A stretch of DNA of 64,000 bases from Arachnia propionica (GTDB lineage Bacteria > Actinomycetota > Actinomycetes > Propionibacteriales > Propionibacteriaceae): contig NZ_RQYT01000015.1 in assembly GCF_003932785.1 (NCBI RefSeq), positions 1 to 64,000 on the forward strand, read 5' to 3'. Of this stretch, positions 35,858 through 45,169 are shown piece after piece. Numbering within the stretch: the first letter of the stretch is position 1; each line of letters opens with the position of its first letter. A program made the translations under genes and the position numbers. The notes under the pieces were generated by a model. It worked only from the letters and a program-made list of their open reading frames with translations. It was not told the DNA's origin and did no database searches.

Positions 35858-36453
35858 CACCGGATCCCGACCACGTAGAGGACCAGTTGTTCCTGGGCGG
35901 ACAGGGAGGCGACGGCGGATGCCTTCTCCACGGGGAGGGCGACGTCGATGAGGCGGGTCGTGTGGTCGTCGAGCAGCCGCGGCGCGGTCACGACGATGGC
36001 GTCGACCGCGGTTCCGTCGACGAGGCTCACCAGTTGCACCGCCTGGCCGGGGACGATCTCCCGGGCCGGGATCCGTCCCGGCCCCAGGGACAGTCCGACG
36101 ATGGCGGACCCCTCCGGCAGGGGGTCCATGCCGAGGAGTCGCTGGGACGGGAACGCGTCCGTGGGGAGATCGAAGCCCGCGGTCCTGCCGACGAGGGAGT
36201 CCAGTTCCGTCGAGGGGATGTGGTTCGGCATCCCGGGTGGGGCCTCGGCGATCTTGAGGTCCTCGGCCCGGATCACCTGCCCCCGCGTGACGTCCCTGGC
36301 CATCGCCACCGCGGGGCGCGTCTGATGGGTGGAGTTGTGGAGGGCGGCCGCCCCGAGGCCACCGAGGGTGACGCACAGCAGACCCGCAGCGATGAGGCGG
36401 GGGTGCCTCCTGCGCCCCGCTCGGGTGGTCACTTTCGCCACTGGCTCCGACAA
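35857..36453 (-). CDS. SAF-domain protein (CpaB/RcpC-like)
   Basis: 198 residues. One membrane segment near the start (LIAAGLLCVTLGGLGAAAL) is followed by a SAF domain (AVAMARDVTRGQVIRAEDL) like the pilus assembly protein CpaB/RcpC. It faces outside and is the first gene of the Tad operon. The proposed TTG start at 36453 has a strong GGGAGGAG site 7 nt upstream; the next start is a GTG six codons in. Longer frames upstream are arginine-rich and unlikely. Confidence 0.7.
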   Translation of the reverse strand: MSEPVAKVTTRAGRRRHPRLIAAGLLCVTLGGLGAAALHNSTHQTRPAVAMARDVTRGQVIRAEDLKIAEAPPGMPNHIPSTELDSLVGRTAGFDLPTDAFPSQRLLGMDPLPEGSAIVGLSLGPGRIPAREIVPGQAVQLVSLVDGTAVDAIVVTAPRLLDDHTTRLIDVALPVEKASAVASLSAQEQLVLYVVGIR

Positions 36454-36659
36454 TGCTGTCTCCTCCCTGGGTGGCAGCACCGTAGGGGCCCGGGAAACGG
36501 GGCACGCGGGTCCGCCCCATAATTGGCCAAACGACTGACACGGCCCCAACCGTGAATCGCGATTTGCTTGACTTTGGATGGGTATTCGTATGCTTGCGAT
36601 CGCACTAATCTGGTGGGAATCGCCAAGCACTGTTGCTTCGCTCGGAAAGGAAAGCCGCC

Positions 36660-39242
36660 GTGAGTGCAGTTCCAGCCAGCAGGCCGGTCCTCGTGGCCCC
36701 GATGACCGGTGTCATGGTGCGTCTCGAGGATGTCCCCGACCCGGTCTTCGCCCAACGGATGGTGGGGGACGGATTCTCCATCGATCCCCTTGAGGGGAGG
36801 CTCGTCTCCCCGGTGGCGGGGGAGGTCGCGAGCGTCCAACCCTCCCGCCACGCCCTGACCGTCCGCAGTGACGACGGGCTGGAGGTGCTCATGCACATCG
36901 GTCTCGACACCGTCCAGCTCGGCGGGGACGGCTTCACGACGCGGGTGAGTGCGGGGGAACGCGTGGAGGTGGGGCAACTCCTCATCGAGTTCGATCTGGA
37001 CGAGGTCGGACGACGTGCCAAGTCCCTCCTGACCCAGGTGGTGGTGAGCAACGTCGAGGCGATCTCCTCGATCACCCCGGTGACGGGGATCGTCACCGCG
37101 GGTGAGTCCACCGCCGCTGAGGTCGACCTGGCGGAACCCGCTGCCGACGGTGCGCAGCCGGTCACCGGCGCGCAGGCCTCGTCGGATGCCGTCCTCGTGC
37201 CGAACCCGACGGGGCTGCATGCCCGCCCCACGGCCACCCTCGTCGCGTTGGCCAAGAAGTACCGCTCCGACATCCGGCTGCGCCGGGGCGACGACTCGGC
37301 CAACGCCAAGTCGATCGTCGCCATCATGGGGCTCGCCGTGGCCTGTGGCCAGAAGGTCGTCGTCACCGCGCATGGGCCCGACGCGGCCGAGGCCGTGGAG
37401 GAGCTGGCGCAGGCCATCCAGGAAGGACTGGGTGAGGACTGCCCGACGCTGCCGAGCGGTGGGATCATCGGCAGCGACGACACCACCGCGATGCCTGCCA
37501 TCACCGAACCCGTCGTCGACGTGGGTCCGCGGTCCGGGGACTGGAACCTCCTGCTCGGGGCCTCGGCGTCCCCCGGGCTCGGGATCGGCCAGGTCGTCCA
37601 GTGGCGTCACGAGGACATCCGGGTCGAGGAGCAGGCCGAGGACCGACACAAGGAACGGCGTCGGCTCAACACCGCCATCGACCGGGCACTGCTTGACCTG
37701 TCCGCACTGGAACGGCGACTCGCCGACGAGGCCTCGACCGAGCGGGCCGAGATCTTCGCGGCCCATCAGGAGATCCTCCAGGACCCGGAACTTCTTGATC
37801 TCGCCGCATCCGGCATCGACAAGGGCAAATCCGCCGCTTTCGCATGGCGGGCCGCGTTCACGACCCTTGCGGATCAGCTGGCCGGGTTGAGCAATGAGGT
37901 GCTCGCGGGGCGGGCGAACGACGTGCGCGACGTCGGCAGCCGGGTCCTCGAGGAACTGACGGGTCAACGGTCCCAGCGGCCGGAACTCCCTGAGAACACG
38001 ATCCTCATCGCTGAGGACCTCACCCCCTCCGACACGGCGCAGCTCGACCGGAGCCGTGTCGTCGGATTCGCGACGACGGGAGGCGGGGCCTCGAGCCACG
38101 TCGCCATCATCGCGAGATCGTTGGACATCCCGGCCGTGGCGGGCATCGAGGGACGTGCCCTGGAGATCGCCGACGGCGTGCCGGTCGTCCTCGATGGTTC
38201 GAAGGGTACGTTGCGCACGGGGGTCAGCGACGACGAGATGGCCCGGTTGCGAGAGCGGCAGGCCCGCATGGCTGAGCGCAGGGCCGTCGAGGAGGCCGCG
38301 AAGGATGACCCCGCCATCACCACGGACGGCCACCGGGTGGCGGTCGTCGCGAACATCGGTGGGGTCGATGATGCCGTCGCCGCGATGGGCAAGGGGGCCG
38401 AGGGAGTGGGCCTGCTGCGCTCCGAGTTCGTCTTCATGGGGCGCGGCACGGCGCCGAGCGAGGAGGAACAGGCCCAGGTGTACGGCGAGTGCGGCCGAGC
38501 CCTGCGCCCCGGGCAACCACTGGTCATCCGTACCCTCGACGTCGGTGGGGACAAGCCGCTGGCCTACCTGCCGCTCCCGGCGGAGGAGAACCCGTTCCTC
38601 GGTGTGCGGGGGGTGCGCGTCGGCCTCGAGCAGCCTGCACTGCTGCGTGCCCAGATCAGGGCGATCCTCGCTGCGGCCGGCAGCGGTCCGAAGCTGCACG
38701 TCATGTTCCCCATGATCGCAACCCTGGAGGATTGGCGCAGGGCCAAGGGGATCTTCGACGAGGAGCGCGCCGACATGTCCCTGTCCGGGGAGGTCAGCCT
38801 CGGCATCATGATGGAGGTTCCCTCCGTCGCGGTCATGGCGGAGCAGTTCGCGGCCGAGGAGGGTTGTGACTTCTTCAGTGTCGGGACCAACGACCTCACC
38901 AGTTACACCTTGGCGATGGACCGGGGTCACCCGAAGCTGGCCCCTCAGGTGGATCCGTGCAACCCCGCCGTCCTGACCCTCATCGGGCGTGCGGCCGAGG
39001 CTCTCCATGCCCGTGGCAAGTGGCTCGGTGTGTGTGGTGGTGTCGCCTCGGACCCCCAGGCCGTACCGATCCTCGTCGGACTCGGGGTGGATGAGCTGAG
39101 CTGTTCAATCCCGGCGATTCCTGCCGTGAAGGCCGCTGTCCGGTCCTGGGATCTCGCGACGTGCCGCGACCTGGCCCGCAGGGCCATCGCCTGCGGCACG
39201 GCCGCCGAGGTCCGCGCACTGGTTCCCGTCGACGAGTACTGA
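36660..39242 (+). CDS. PTS fusion EIIA(Glc-type)-HPr-enzyme I
   Basis: 860 residues uniting three phosphotransferase components. EIIA (residues about 10-150) has its phosphorylatable His79 in HIGLDTV. HPr (about 175-265) has His187 in GLHARPTATLV and the regulatory-type serine in NAKSIVAIMGL. Enzyme I (about 290-860) has the active His480 in GGGASSHVAIIARS, the PEP-binding C-terminal half (SVGTNDLTSYTLAMDR) and the Cys in GVCGGVASDP. Phosphate should pass from PEP to EI, HPr and EIIA within one chain and then to the EIIB-EIIC of the next gene 10 nt downstream. GTG 36660 has GGAAAGGAAAG upstream. A possible promoter (TTGACT 36568, TATGCT 36589) has a short 15-nt spacer. Confidence 0.9.
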   Translation: MSAVPASRPVLVAPMTGVMVRLEDVPDPVFAQRMVGDGFSIDPLEGRLVSPVAGEVASVQPSRHALTVRSDDGLEVLMHIGLDTVQLGGDGFTTRVSAGERVEVGQLLIEFDLDEVGRRAKSLLTQVVVSNVEAISSITPVTGIVTAGESTAAEVDLAEPAADGAQPVTGAQASSDAVLVPNPTGLHARPTATLVALAKKYRSDIRLRRGDDSANAKSIVAIMGLAVACGQKVVVTAHGPDAAEAVEELAQAIQEGLGEDCPTLPSGGIIGSDDTTAMPAITEPVVDVGPRSGDWNLLLGASASPGLGIGQVVQWRHEDIRVEEQAEDRHKERRRLNTAIDRALLDLSALERRLADEASTERAEIFAAHQEILQDPELLDLAASGIDKGKSAAFAWRAAFTTLADQLAGLSNEVLAGRANDVRDVGSRVLEELTGQRSQRPELPENTILIAEDLTPSDTAQLDRSRVVGFATTGGGASSHVAIIARSLDIPAVAGIEGRALEIADGVPVVLDGSKGTLRTGVSDDEMARLRERQARMAERRAVEEAAKDDPAITTDGHRVAVVANIGGVDDAVAAMGKGAEGVGLLRSEFVFMGRGTAPSEEEQAQVYGECGRALRPGQPLVIRTLDVGGDKPLAYLPLPAEENPFLGVRGVRVGLEQPALLRAQIRAILAAAGSGPKLHVMFPMIATLEDWRRAKGIFDEERADMSLSGEVSLGIMMEVPSVAVMAEQFAAEEGCDFFSVGTNDLTSYTLAMDRGHPKLAPQVDPCNPAVLTLIGRAAEALHARGKWLGVCGGVASDPQAVPILVGLGVDELSCSIPAIPAVKAAVRSWDLATCRDLARRAIACGTAAEVRALVPVDEY

Positions 39243-39252
39243 GGAAGTTGAC

Positions 39253-41082
39253 ATGAGCACTGCATCTGAGATCGTCGCCGCCGTCGGCGGCCCCGCCAAC
39301 ATCAGGTCGTTGACCCACTGCGCCACGCGGCTGCGGTTCGAGCTCAACGACGCCAGCACGGTGGACCAGGCCCAGGTCGAGTCCATCAAGGGCGTGATGG
39401 GTGCCGTTCCCCAGGCCGGGGATCGGTTCCAGGTCATCATCGGCGGCGCCGTGAGCACCGTCTTCCAGGAGATCAACTCCCTACCCGAGATGGCCGATCG
39501 CCAACCCATGAGCGACGCCGATGTCAAGGCGGCGGCCCGGTCCAAGGCCCGTGGCAAGGTGGCCTGGCTGGACGCCTTCTTCGAGTACCTGTCCGACAGC
39601 TTCCGACCGCTGTTGGGCGTCCTGCTGGGCGCCTCCCTCATCCTGGCCGCGGCAGCCGTCCTCGACGCCTTCGGGGTCTTCGACTTCCAGTCCGACTCCA
39701 AGGCTGCGCCCTGGGTCTTCCTCGACGCCATGTGGCGGGGCGTGTTCTACTTCCTGCCCATCGCGGTGGCCTACAACGCCGCGAAGAAGCTCGATGTGGA
39801 TCCCTGGCTGGGTGCCGTCATCATGGGCTCCCTCATGACACCGGAGTTCGTGCGGCTCGGGTCCAAGATCTACACCGAGACCACCAAGGGCTCCGGGATG
39901 TTCACTGAGGCGTTGCGGTACCTGGAGACGACCTGCACGAAGAACGTCACCCTCGACAAGGAGTTCTGCACCGTCGACATCTTCGGGTTGCCGCTGCAGC
40001 TCAATGACTACGGCGGCCAGGTGTTCGTCCCCCTGCTCATGGTCGCGCTGCTGGCCGTGGTGTACCGGGTGCTGAAGCGGATCTTCCCCGAGAACGTGCA
40101 GATGGTCTTCGTGCCATTCTTCGCGATGATCATCATGATCCCCATCACCGCGTTCCTCCTCGGTCCTGTGGGCGTGTGGGCGGGCAACGCCATCGGTGGT
40201 GGCCTGGCCTGGCTCAACCACCATGCCCCGATCATCTTCGCGATCATCATCCCGCTGGTGTACCCCTTCCTGGTGCCGCTCGGGCTCCACTGGCCGCTCA
40301 ACGCGCTGATGCTGCTCAACCTGGACAACCTCGGGTACGACTTCATCCAGGGCCCCATGGGTACGTGGAACTTCGCCTGCTTCGGCGCGACGGCCGGGGT
40401 GCTCTTCCTGTCCATCCGGGACCGCGACGCGGCGATGAAGCAGACGGCCACGGGTGCGCTGGCGGCGGGTCTCTTCGGCGGCATCTCCGAGCCGAGCCTC
40501 TACGGCATCCACCTGCGTTACAAGCGGATCTATCCGCGCATGCTCGTCGGCTGTCTGGTCGGCGGCGTCACCATCGGTACCCTCAGCATGCTCTTCCCGT
40601 CGCCCGACGGGATCAGTGGCGTGACGACGGGTGCGTTCGCCTTCACGTCGCTGTTCACCATTCCGGTGTTCAAGCCGATGTGGGTGTACGCCGTGTCCAT
40701 CGCGGCGGCCTTCATCGTCGCCATGGTTCTGGTCATCATCTCGGACTACCGCACCCCCGAGCAGAAGGCCGCCGCCCGCAGGGCCGCCGAGCCGGCCGGG
40801 GCGGAACCGCGGGTCATCGTGGTGAGCGACGTCGAGACCAACCAGGCCCGCCAGTGGGTGGCCGCCCTGGGTGGCGAGGGCAATGTCACGTCGGTCGAGC
40901 CCATCGCCGAGACCCGGATCCGGGTGGAGGTCGTCGATGATTCCCTCGTGGATCGCGAGGCCCTGTCCCGTGCCGGGCTGGTCGGTCTGGTCCAGGTCGG
41001 TGACCGCACCTGGCACCTGGTCGCCGGGCTCGAGGCCGCCCAGTTCGCCGAGGGCATGAGACGGCGACTCGCGTCGGTGTGA
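39253..41082 (+). CDS. PTS EIIB-EIIC permease with extra degenerate IIB-like C-terminus
   Basis: 609 residues. EIIB is first (residues 1-85) with the phosphorylatable Cys23 in SLTHCATRLRF. EIIC follows with about ten membrane segments and the signature GGISEPSLYGIHLRYKR, most like the beta-glucoside/sucrose/trehalose family. Residues about 525-609 again resemble an EIIB (QWVAALGGEGNVTSVEPIAE then TRIRVEVVDDSLVDREALS), but the Cys is replaced (PIAETRIRV against DACITRLRV), so this copy cannot carry phosphate. The EIIA is supplied by the fused upstream gene, making a complete two-gene PTS. The sugar is not identifiable. ATG 39253 has GAGGAAG upstream, overlapping the previous stop. Confidence 0.87.
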   Translation: MSTASEIVAAVGGPANIRSLTHCATRLRFELNDASTVDQAQVESIKGVMGAVPQAGDRFQVIIGGAVSTVFQEINSLPEMADRQPMSDADVKAAARSKARGKVAWLDAFFEYLSDSFRPLLGVLLGASLILAAAAVLDAFGVFDFQSDSKAAPWVFLDAMWRGVFYFLPIAVAYNAAKKLDVDPWLGAVIMGSLMTPEFVRLGSKIYTETTKGSGMFTEALRYLETTCTKNVTLDKEFCTVDIFGLPLQLNDYGGQVFVPLLMVALLAVVYRVLKRIFPENVQMVFVPFFAMIIMIPITAFLLGPVGVWAGNAIGGGLAWLNHHAPIIFAIIIPLVYPFLVPLGLHWPLNALMLLNLDNLGYDFIQGPMGTWNFACFGATAGVLFLSIRDRDAAMKQTATGALAAGLFGGISEPSLYGIHLRYKRIYPRMLVGCLVGGVTIGTLSMLFPSPDGISGVTTGAFAFTSLFTIPVFKPMWVYAVSIAAAFIVAMVLVIISDYRTPEQKAAARRAAEPAGAEPRVIVVSDVETNQARQWVAALGGEGNVTSVEPIAETRIRVEVVDDSLVDREALSRAGLVGLVQVGDRTWHLVAGLEAAQFAEGMRRRLASV

Positions 41083-41088
41083 TCGCGG

Positions 41089-41124
41089 TGCCCGGCTCCC
41101 GGGGATGGCCTCGGGAGCCGGGCA
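41089..41124 (+). terminator. Hairpin terminator after the PTS operon
   Basis: Perfect 13-pair stem (41089-41101 with 41112-41124) and a 10-nt loop, 6 nt after the EIIBC stop. The U run is weak (TCTCCG). The remaining 140 nt up to the subtilase hold its promoter region and nothing else I recognise. Confidence 0.7.
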
Positions 41125-41267
41125 TCTCCGCGTCCATATCTGGATCCGGCTCACGAAGGGGGGCCGGACGTTGTAGTGTGCAGGCGGAGTGTTCGGTTCT
41201 GCAGGGGCATGGGTCCGTGGGGGATCGAATGACTGAACACAACACGCTCGGAGCAGAAGGGCAAGAA

Positions 41268-44200
41268 GTGCAACGCAGCAGATTACTGGCCACGGTGGGG
41301 GCCTTGTCGCTCGTCATCCCGACGACGATCGTCCACGCCGATGAAACAGCCGAACCCAGCACCCTGTTGGACCTCGTGCAGGCCGCACCGTCCCACGCAG
41401 TGCCGGAGGAGGCCTCCGACCAGGTGTCCGTGAACCGGGGAAGGGTCACGGTCATCGTGGAGGTGGAGGGCGATCCCGTCGCTGTCGTCGAGGCGGAGCA
41501 GGGTGACCTCAATGAATCCGCAGAGGAAAAGCACCGCGAGACACTCAAGAAGCGGCAGGAGCAGATCATCCCAGCCATCGAGGCACTGGGCGGGACGGTC
41601 GAGAACACCATGCAGTCGGCCTACAACGGCATGCGGGTGAGCATCGATGCCGACCAGCTCGACGCCCTTCGGGGACTGAGCGGGGTCACGGGAGTTCACG
41701 CTGTGCCCACTTACGAGCGCAGCAACGTGGCCGCCGATGTGATGACGGGTGTCGCTGCCGCGTGGCAGGGAACCGGCGTCGGCGACGGGGTCACCGGCAA
41801 GGGCATCAAGGTCGCGATCCTCGACACCGGTATCGACTACACCCACGCCACCTTCGGCGGAGCGGGAACTCGTGAGGCCTTCGATGCGGCGACCAAGGAC
41901 CAGACACTCACTGACTTCGGTCCTCGGGTCAAGGGTGGCATCGATCTCGTCGGGGATGAGTACACCGGCAAGAACACGCCCAAGGCCGACCCGAACCCGA
42001 TCGACTGCATCCAGGCGGGCCACGGGACGCATGTGGCCGCGACGGCGGGTGGTTCCGGCGTCACGGTGGACGGCAAGACCTACACGGGTGGTTACGGTCA
42101 GGAGACCCTCGGGACTGATTTCCTTGTCGGGCCCGGATCTGCCCCGGAGGCCGACCTCTACGCCGTGCGTGTCTTCGGATGTGACGGCACCACCGATGTC
42201 GTCGTCGAGGCGATCGACTGGGCCGTGAAGAACGACATGGATGTCATCAACATGTCCCTCGGATCCCCGTTCGGGCGTCCGGAGGAGCCCGACTCCGTGG
42301 CCGCGGCCAACGCCGTCGCTGCCGGTGTCGTCGTGGTTGCTTCCGCCGGTAATTCCGGCCCTTCCCCGTATCTCACGGGGTCTCCGGCAGCCGCTCCCGG
42401 TGTCATCTCGGTTGCGGCCAACGATGCTCGCAAGGTCTTCCCCGGCCTCGAGCTGACCATGGAGGGCGACACCGTCCAGGCCGTCGCGGCGAACGGCATC
42501 CAGTTGACGCAGGCGGCCCCGCTGCACGTTCTCAAGGATGCCCAGGGGCAGCTGGGCCTCGGGTGCACCGCGGAGGAATACCAGAACATCCCCGCCGGAT
42601 CCATCGTCGTGACCCGACGTGGCACCTGTGCCCGTGTGGCGCGGGCCGTGCTCGGCCAGAAGGCCGGGGCCTCGGCGGTCATCATGGTGAACAGCACTGA
42701 TGAGCTTCCTCCCTTCGAGGGGCCGATCACCCAGAACCCGGACACCGGTGAGGCCTATCAGGTGACGATCCCGTTCATCGGTGTCGCCGCCAAGGATGCC
42801 GAGATCCTCGTCAAGCACGACGGGCATCAGGCGACCGGAACTCCCAAGGAGATCCCCAATCCCGGCTACTCCAACTACGCCAACTTCACCTCCAGCGGAC
42901 CACGCAGCGGTGACTCGGCACTGCGGCCCAGCCTGACGGCACCGGGTGTCTCGATCGTCTCCGCAGGGGTGGGCGCGGGTACCGGCCCGCTCGTGATGTC
43001 CGGGACCTCGATGGCGGCGCCCCATGCCGCCGGTATCGCGGCCCTCGCGGTTCAGGGGCACCCGGGGTGGAGCGCCGAGGAGGTCTCCGCAGCCCTGGTG
43101 TCCACCGCTGACTCCTCGAAGGTCGCCAACTACCGCACCGTCCGGGGCGGGGGTCTCGTGGATGCCCCCGAGGCCGTCTCCACCTCCGTGTTCGCCTACG
43201 GTGACTCCACCGAGGTCAATGGCCGGACCATCCGGGACGCCGTGCTGAGCTTCGGCTACGCCGAGGTCTCCGGCACCCACACGGACACCCGCAAGGTGAC
43301 CCTGGTCAACAAGGGGGACAAGGAGCAGACCTTCGCCGTCACCGTCGATCCGTCCCAGGACTCCCTGAGTGGCGGCAAGGTCACGGTGTCCCCGACCTCG
43401 GTGACGGTTCCAGCGGGCGGCACCGCCGAGGTGTCCGTCGAGGTGTCCATCTCCGCGGCGGATGTCCCGCCGGGTACCCCCGGCAAGGGCAGGTCCCCCT
43501 GGTTCAACAACGTCTCGGGCAACATCCGCTTCGCCCAGGACAACGGTACGAACCTCGCGGTTCCGTACCTGCTGGTGCCTCGGAGCCTGTCGGAGGTGAC
43601 CGCCGGGCTGGTCACGACGGGGGTCGACGCCGGGCAGATCCAGCTGACCAACGCCAATGCCGCGCGTGAGGGTGACGCGAAACTGTTCACGTGGTCGTTG
43701 TCGGATGCCAAGGACCAGGATCCGGCCAAGGATCCCGGGATCGATCTGGCCAGCCTCGGGGTACAGACCATCGAGGACGGCGGCAAGCGTTACCTGGCCT
43801 TTGCCGTGAACATGCACTCGCGGTTCTCCAACCCGGCGAGCATCCGGGTGGAGATCCCCATCGACGTCGATGCGGACGGCAAGGCGGACCACATCCTGTT
43901 CTCCGCTGATCAGGGGAAGACCCTGGTCGGGACGTCCAACGGCGTGGCTGAGACCTTCCGGTACGACGCCTCGACCAAGAAGACCGCACAGACGGGTTTC
44001 CTCACCGTGGCGCCGACGGATTCCAGCACCATGATCATGCTCGTGGATCTGGCCGATCTGGGCTCCCCGAGCCGCGTCGGTTTCACCGCATCGACCTATT
44101 CCGGCGATCTCGAGGACAAGGTTGACGGGGTGGCCAGCTACGAGCCCGGCAACCGTCCGTTCGGCGATGGGCTGGAGGTCACGGTGCCGGCCTCGGGCTC

Positions 44201-44525
44201 TGCGAAGTTCGACGTGGCGGTCAACCGGGTTGCGGCCGAGGACCAGAAGCCGCTCGGATGGCTCGCTGTCGTCTTCGACAACGCGCAGGGTGTCTCGGAG
44301 GCACTGACCGGTGAGCTGCCGGCCGGGGTGACCCCGCCCTCTCCGACGCCGACGGCCCCGGCTCCGTCCCCGACGGTGGCGCCCACGGATCCGGCCCCGT
44401 CCCCGACGGTGGCGCCGACTGATCCGGCTCCGTCCCCGACGGTGGCGCCGACGGTCATGCCCTCGGCTCCCGTGAAGCCGACCCCGCCGCCGGTGCGGCC
44501 CGGTCTGCCTCGCACAGGCAGCTGA
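41268..44525 (+). CDS. Secreted S8 subtilase with PA domain and C-terminal LPRTGS
   Basis: 1085-residue preproprotein. The signal peptide is VQRSRLLATVGALSLVIPTT ending near VHADE. A propeptide-like inhibitor region (about 35-150) precedes the catalytic domain with Asp186 in VAILDTGIDYTHATFGG, His252 in GHGTHVAA and Ser581 in SGTSMAAPHAAG. A protease-associated domain (PLHVLKDAQG to AVIMVNSTDE) is inserted before the Ser. Fn3-like and beta-rich parts follow, then three near-identical 11-residue Pro/Thr repeats and the end RPGLPRTGS. The sortase motif is followed at once by the stop, with no hydrophobic tail. GTG 41268 is chosen by analogy with the paralogue at 54573, which shares this signal-peptide layout. 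Confidence 0.87.
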   Translation: MQRSRLLATVGALSLVIPTTIVHADETAEPSTLLDLVQAAPSHAVPEEASDQVSVNRGRVTVIVEVEGDPVAVVEAEQGDLNESAEEKHRETLKKRQEQIIPAIEALGGTVENTMQSAYNGMRVSIDADQLDALRGLSGVTGVHAVPTYERSNVAADVMTGVAAAWQGTGVGDGVTGKGIKVAILDTGIDYTHATFGGAGTREAFDAATKDQTLTDFGPRVKGGIDLVGDEYTGKNTPKADPNPIDCIQAGHGTHVAATAGGSGVTVDGKTYTGGYGQETLGTDFLVGPGSAPEADLYAVRVFGCDGTTDVVVEAIDWAVKNDMDVINMSLGSPFGRPEEPDSVAAANAVAAGVVVVASAGNSGPSPYLTGSPAAAPGVISVAANDARKVFPGLELTMEGDTVQAVAANGIQLTQAAPLHVLKDAQGQLGLGCTAEEYQNIPAGSIVVTRRGTCARVARAVLGQKAGASAVIMVNSTDELPPFEGPITQNPDTGEAYQVTIPFIGVAAKDAEILVKHDGHQATGTPKEIPNPGYSNYANFTSSGPRSGDSALRPSLTAPGVSIVSAGVGAGTGPLVMSGTSMAAPHAAGIAALAVQGHPGWSAEEVSAALVSTADSSKVANYRTVRGGGLVDAPEAVSTSVFAYGDSTEVNGRTIRDAVLSFGYAEVSGTHTDTRKVTLVNKGDKEQTFAVTVDPSQDSLSGGKVTVSPTSVTVPAGGTAEVSVEVSISAADVPPGTPGKGRSPWFNNVSGNIRFAQDNGTNLAVPYLLVPRSLSEVTAGLVTTGVDAGQIQLTNANAAREGDAKLFTWSLSDAKDQDPAKDPGIDLASLGVQTIEDGGKRYLAFAVNMHSRFSNPASIRVEIPIDVDADGKADHILFSADQGKTLVGTSNGVAETFRYDASTKKTAQTGFLTVAPTDSSTMIMLVDLADLGSPSRVGFTASTYSGDLEDKVDGVASYEPGNRPFGDGLEVTVPASGSAKFDVAVNRVAAEDQKPLGWLAVVFDNAQGVSEALTGELPAGVTPPSPTPTAPAPSPTVAPTDPAPSPTVAPTDPAPSPTVAPTVMPSAPVKPTPPPVRPGLPRTGS
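44364..44459 (+). repeat. Three tandem 33-bp coding repeats
   Basis: CCGTCCCCGACGGTGGCGCC starts at 44364, 44397 and 44430. Each unit codes for 11 residues of the type PSPTVAPTDPA in the C-terminal stalk of the subtilase. Copy number may vary between strains. Confidence 0.8.
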
Positions 44526-44532
44526 TCACGAT

Positions 44533-44562
44533 GAGGCCCCGGGGATCCCTCCCCGGGGCCTC
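44533..44562 (+). terminator. Terminator after the first subtilase
   Basis: Perfect 12-pair stem GAGGCCCCGGGG/CCCCGGGGCCTC with loop ATCCCT, 8 nt after the stop. It lies between convergent genes and can serve both. Its position shows that no anchoring tail is encoded just downstream. Confidence 0.85.
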
Positions 44563-44591
44563 TCCCGTTCCCGCGCTGGGGTTGGATGTGG

Positions 44592-45056
44592 TCAGATGTC
44601 GCCCGAGCTGACCTGCGGTACGGTGGGCAGCTCACACAGATGTGGTGTGGTGTCCCGGCCGAAACGGTAGTCGTAGCTCGTGCCGTCGACCTCCACGATG
44701 ATCTGCCATCCTGGGATCAGGGCCTGGGTGTACGTGGCGCCGGGTTCGCCGCAACCCAGGGAACCGTCCTGCCAGGTCACGGATCTGGCCTGGGTCACGG
44801 AGGCCTTGGCCCCGTCGACACCACGTGAGTCGAGATCCGTGCGGATGGCGGCCAGATGGGTCTCTGGCGCCGTGTCGCCTTCCTCGGCGGGGCTGACGGA
44901 GGGTGACGGGGCACGTTCGGCCGTGCTGGCGATGGAGGAGGAGGTGGCTTCGGAACTTGGTGACGGGGTGGCGGCGGGCTCGGCGTTGTTGCCGCCACCA
45001 CAGGCGGCCAAGGAGGCAGCCACGGCGATCAGGGTGACACGTGTTGCGGCTCTCAT
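44592..45056 (-). CDS. Secreted lipoprotein with conserved DGSLGC-type domain
   Basis: 154 residues. Signal peptide with lipobox LAAC, lipidated at Cys19, then a Ser/Pro/Thr-rich linker and a compact domain with WQDGSLGCGEPGATYTQALI and GWQIIVEVDGTSYDYRFG. This domain occurs in secreted proteins of several phyla, but its role is unknown to me. ATG 45056 lies 6 nt after TACTCT, so the mRNA is probably leaderless. It converges on the subtilase gene. Confidence 0.75.
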   Translation of the reverse strand: MRAATRVTLIAVAASLAACGGGNNAEPAATPSPSSEATSSSIASTAERAPSPSVSPAEEGDTAPETHLAAIRTDLDSRGVDGAKASVTQARSVTWQDGSLGCGEPGATYTQALIPGWQIIVEVDGTSYDYRFGRDTTPHLCELPTVPQVSSGDI

Positions 45057-45062
45057 GCATCG

Positions 45063-45068
45063 AGAGTA
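45063..45068 (-). promoter_or_regulatory. Leaderless-type -10 box of the lipoprotein gene
   Basis: TACTCT on the minus strand, 6 nt before ATG 45056. No ribosome site lies between. Confidence 0.5.
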
Positions 45069-45169
45069 CCCGCCAACCCCCGACCGGTTCCGCCTCGGCC
45101 CACTGCACCCAGTAAGGTGGTCGGCGGACGAGGTAGTCCCAACCCAGTTTCAAAGGAGAAGGGTGCGAC

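Noticed and set aside
36429-39008. 859-residue open frame antisense to the EIIA-HPr-EI gene
   Set aside because: It is a mirror of the strongly conserved PTS gene, caused by high third-position GC; its translation is His/Gly/Arg-rich with no domain.
44525-44592. Frameshift hiding a sortase membrane tail after LPRTGS
   Set aside because: All frames after the stop run straight into a perfect terminator hairpin; no hydrophobic stretch is encoded.
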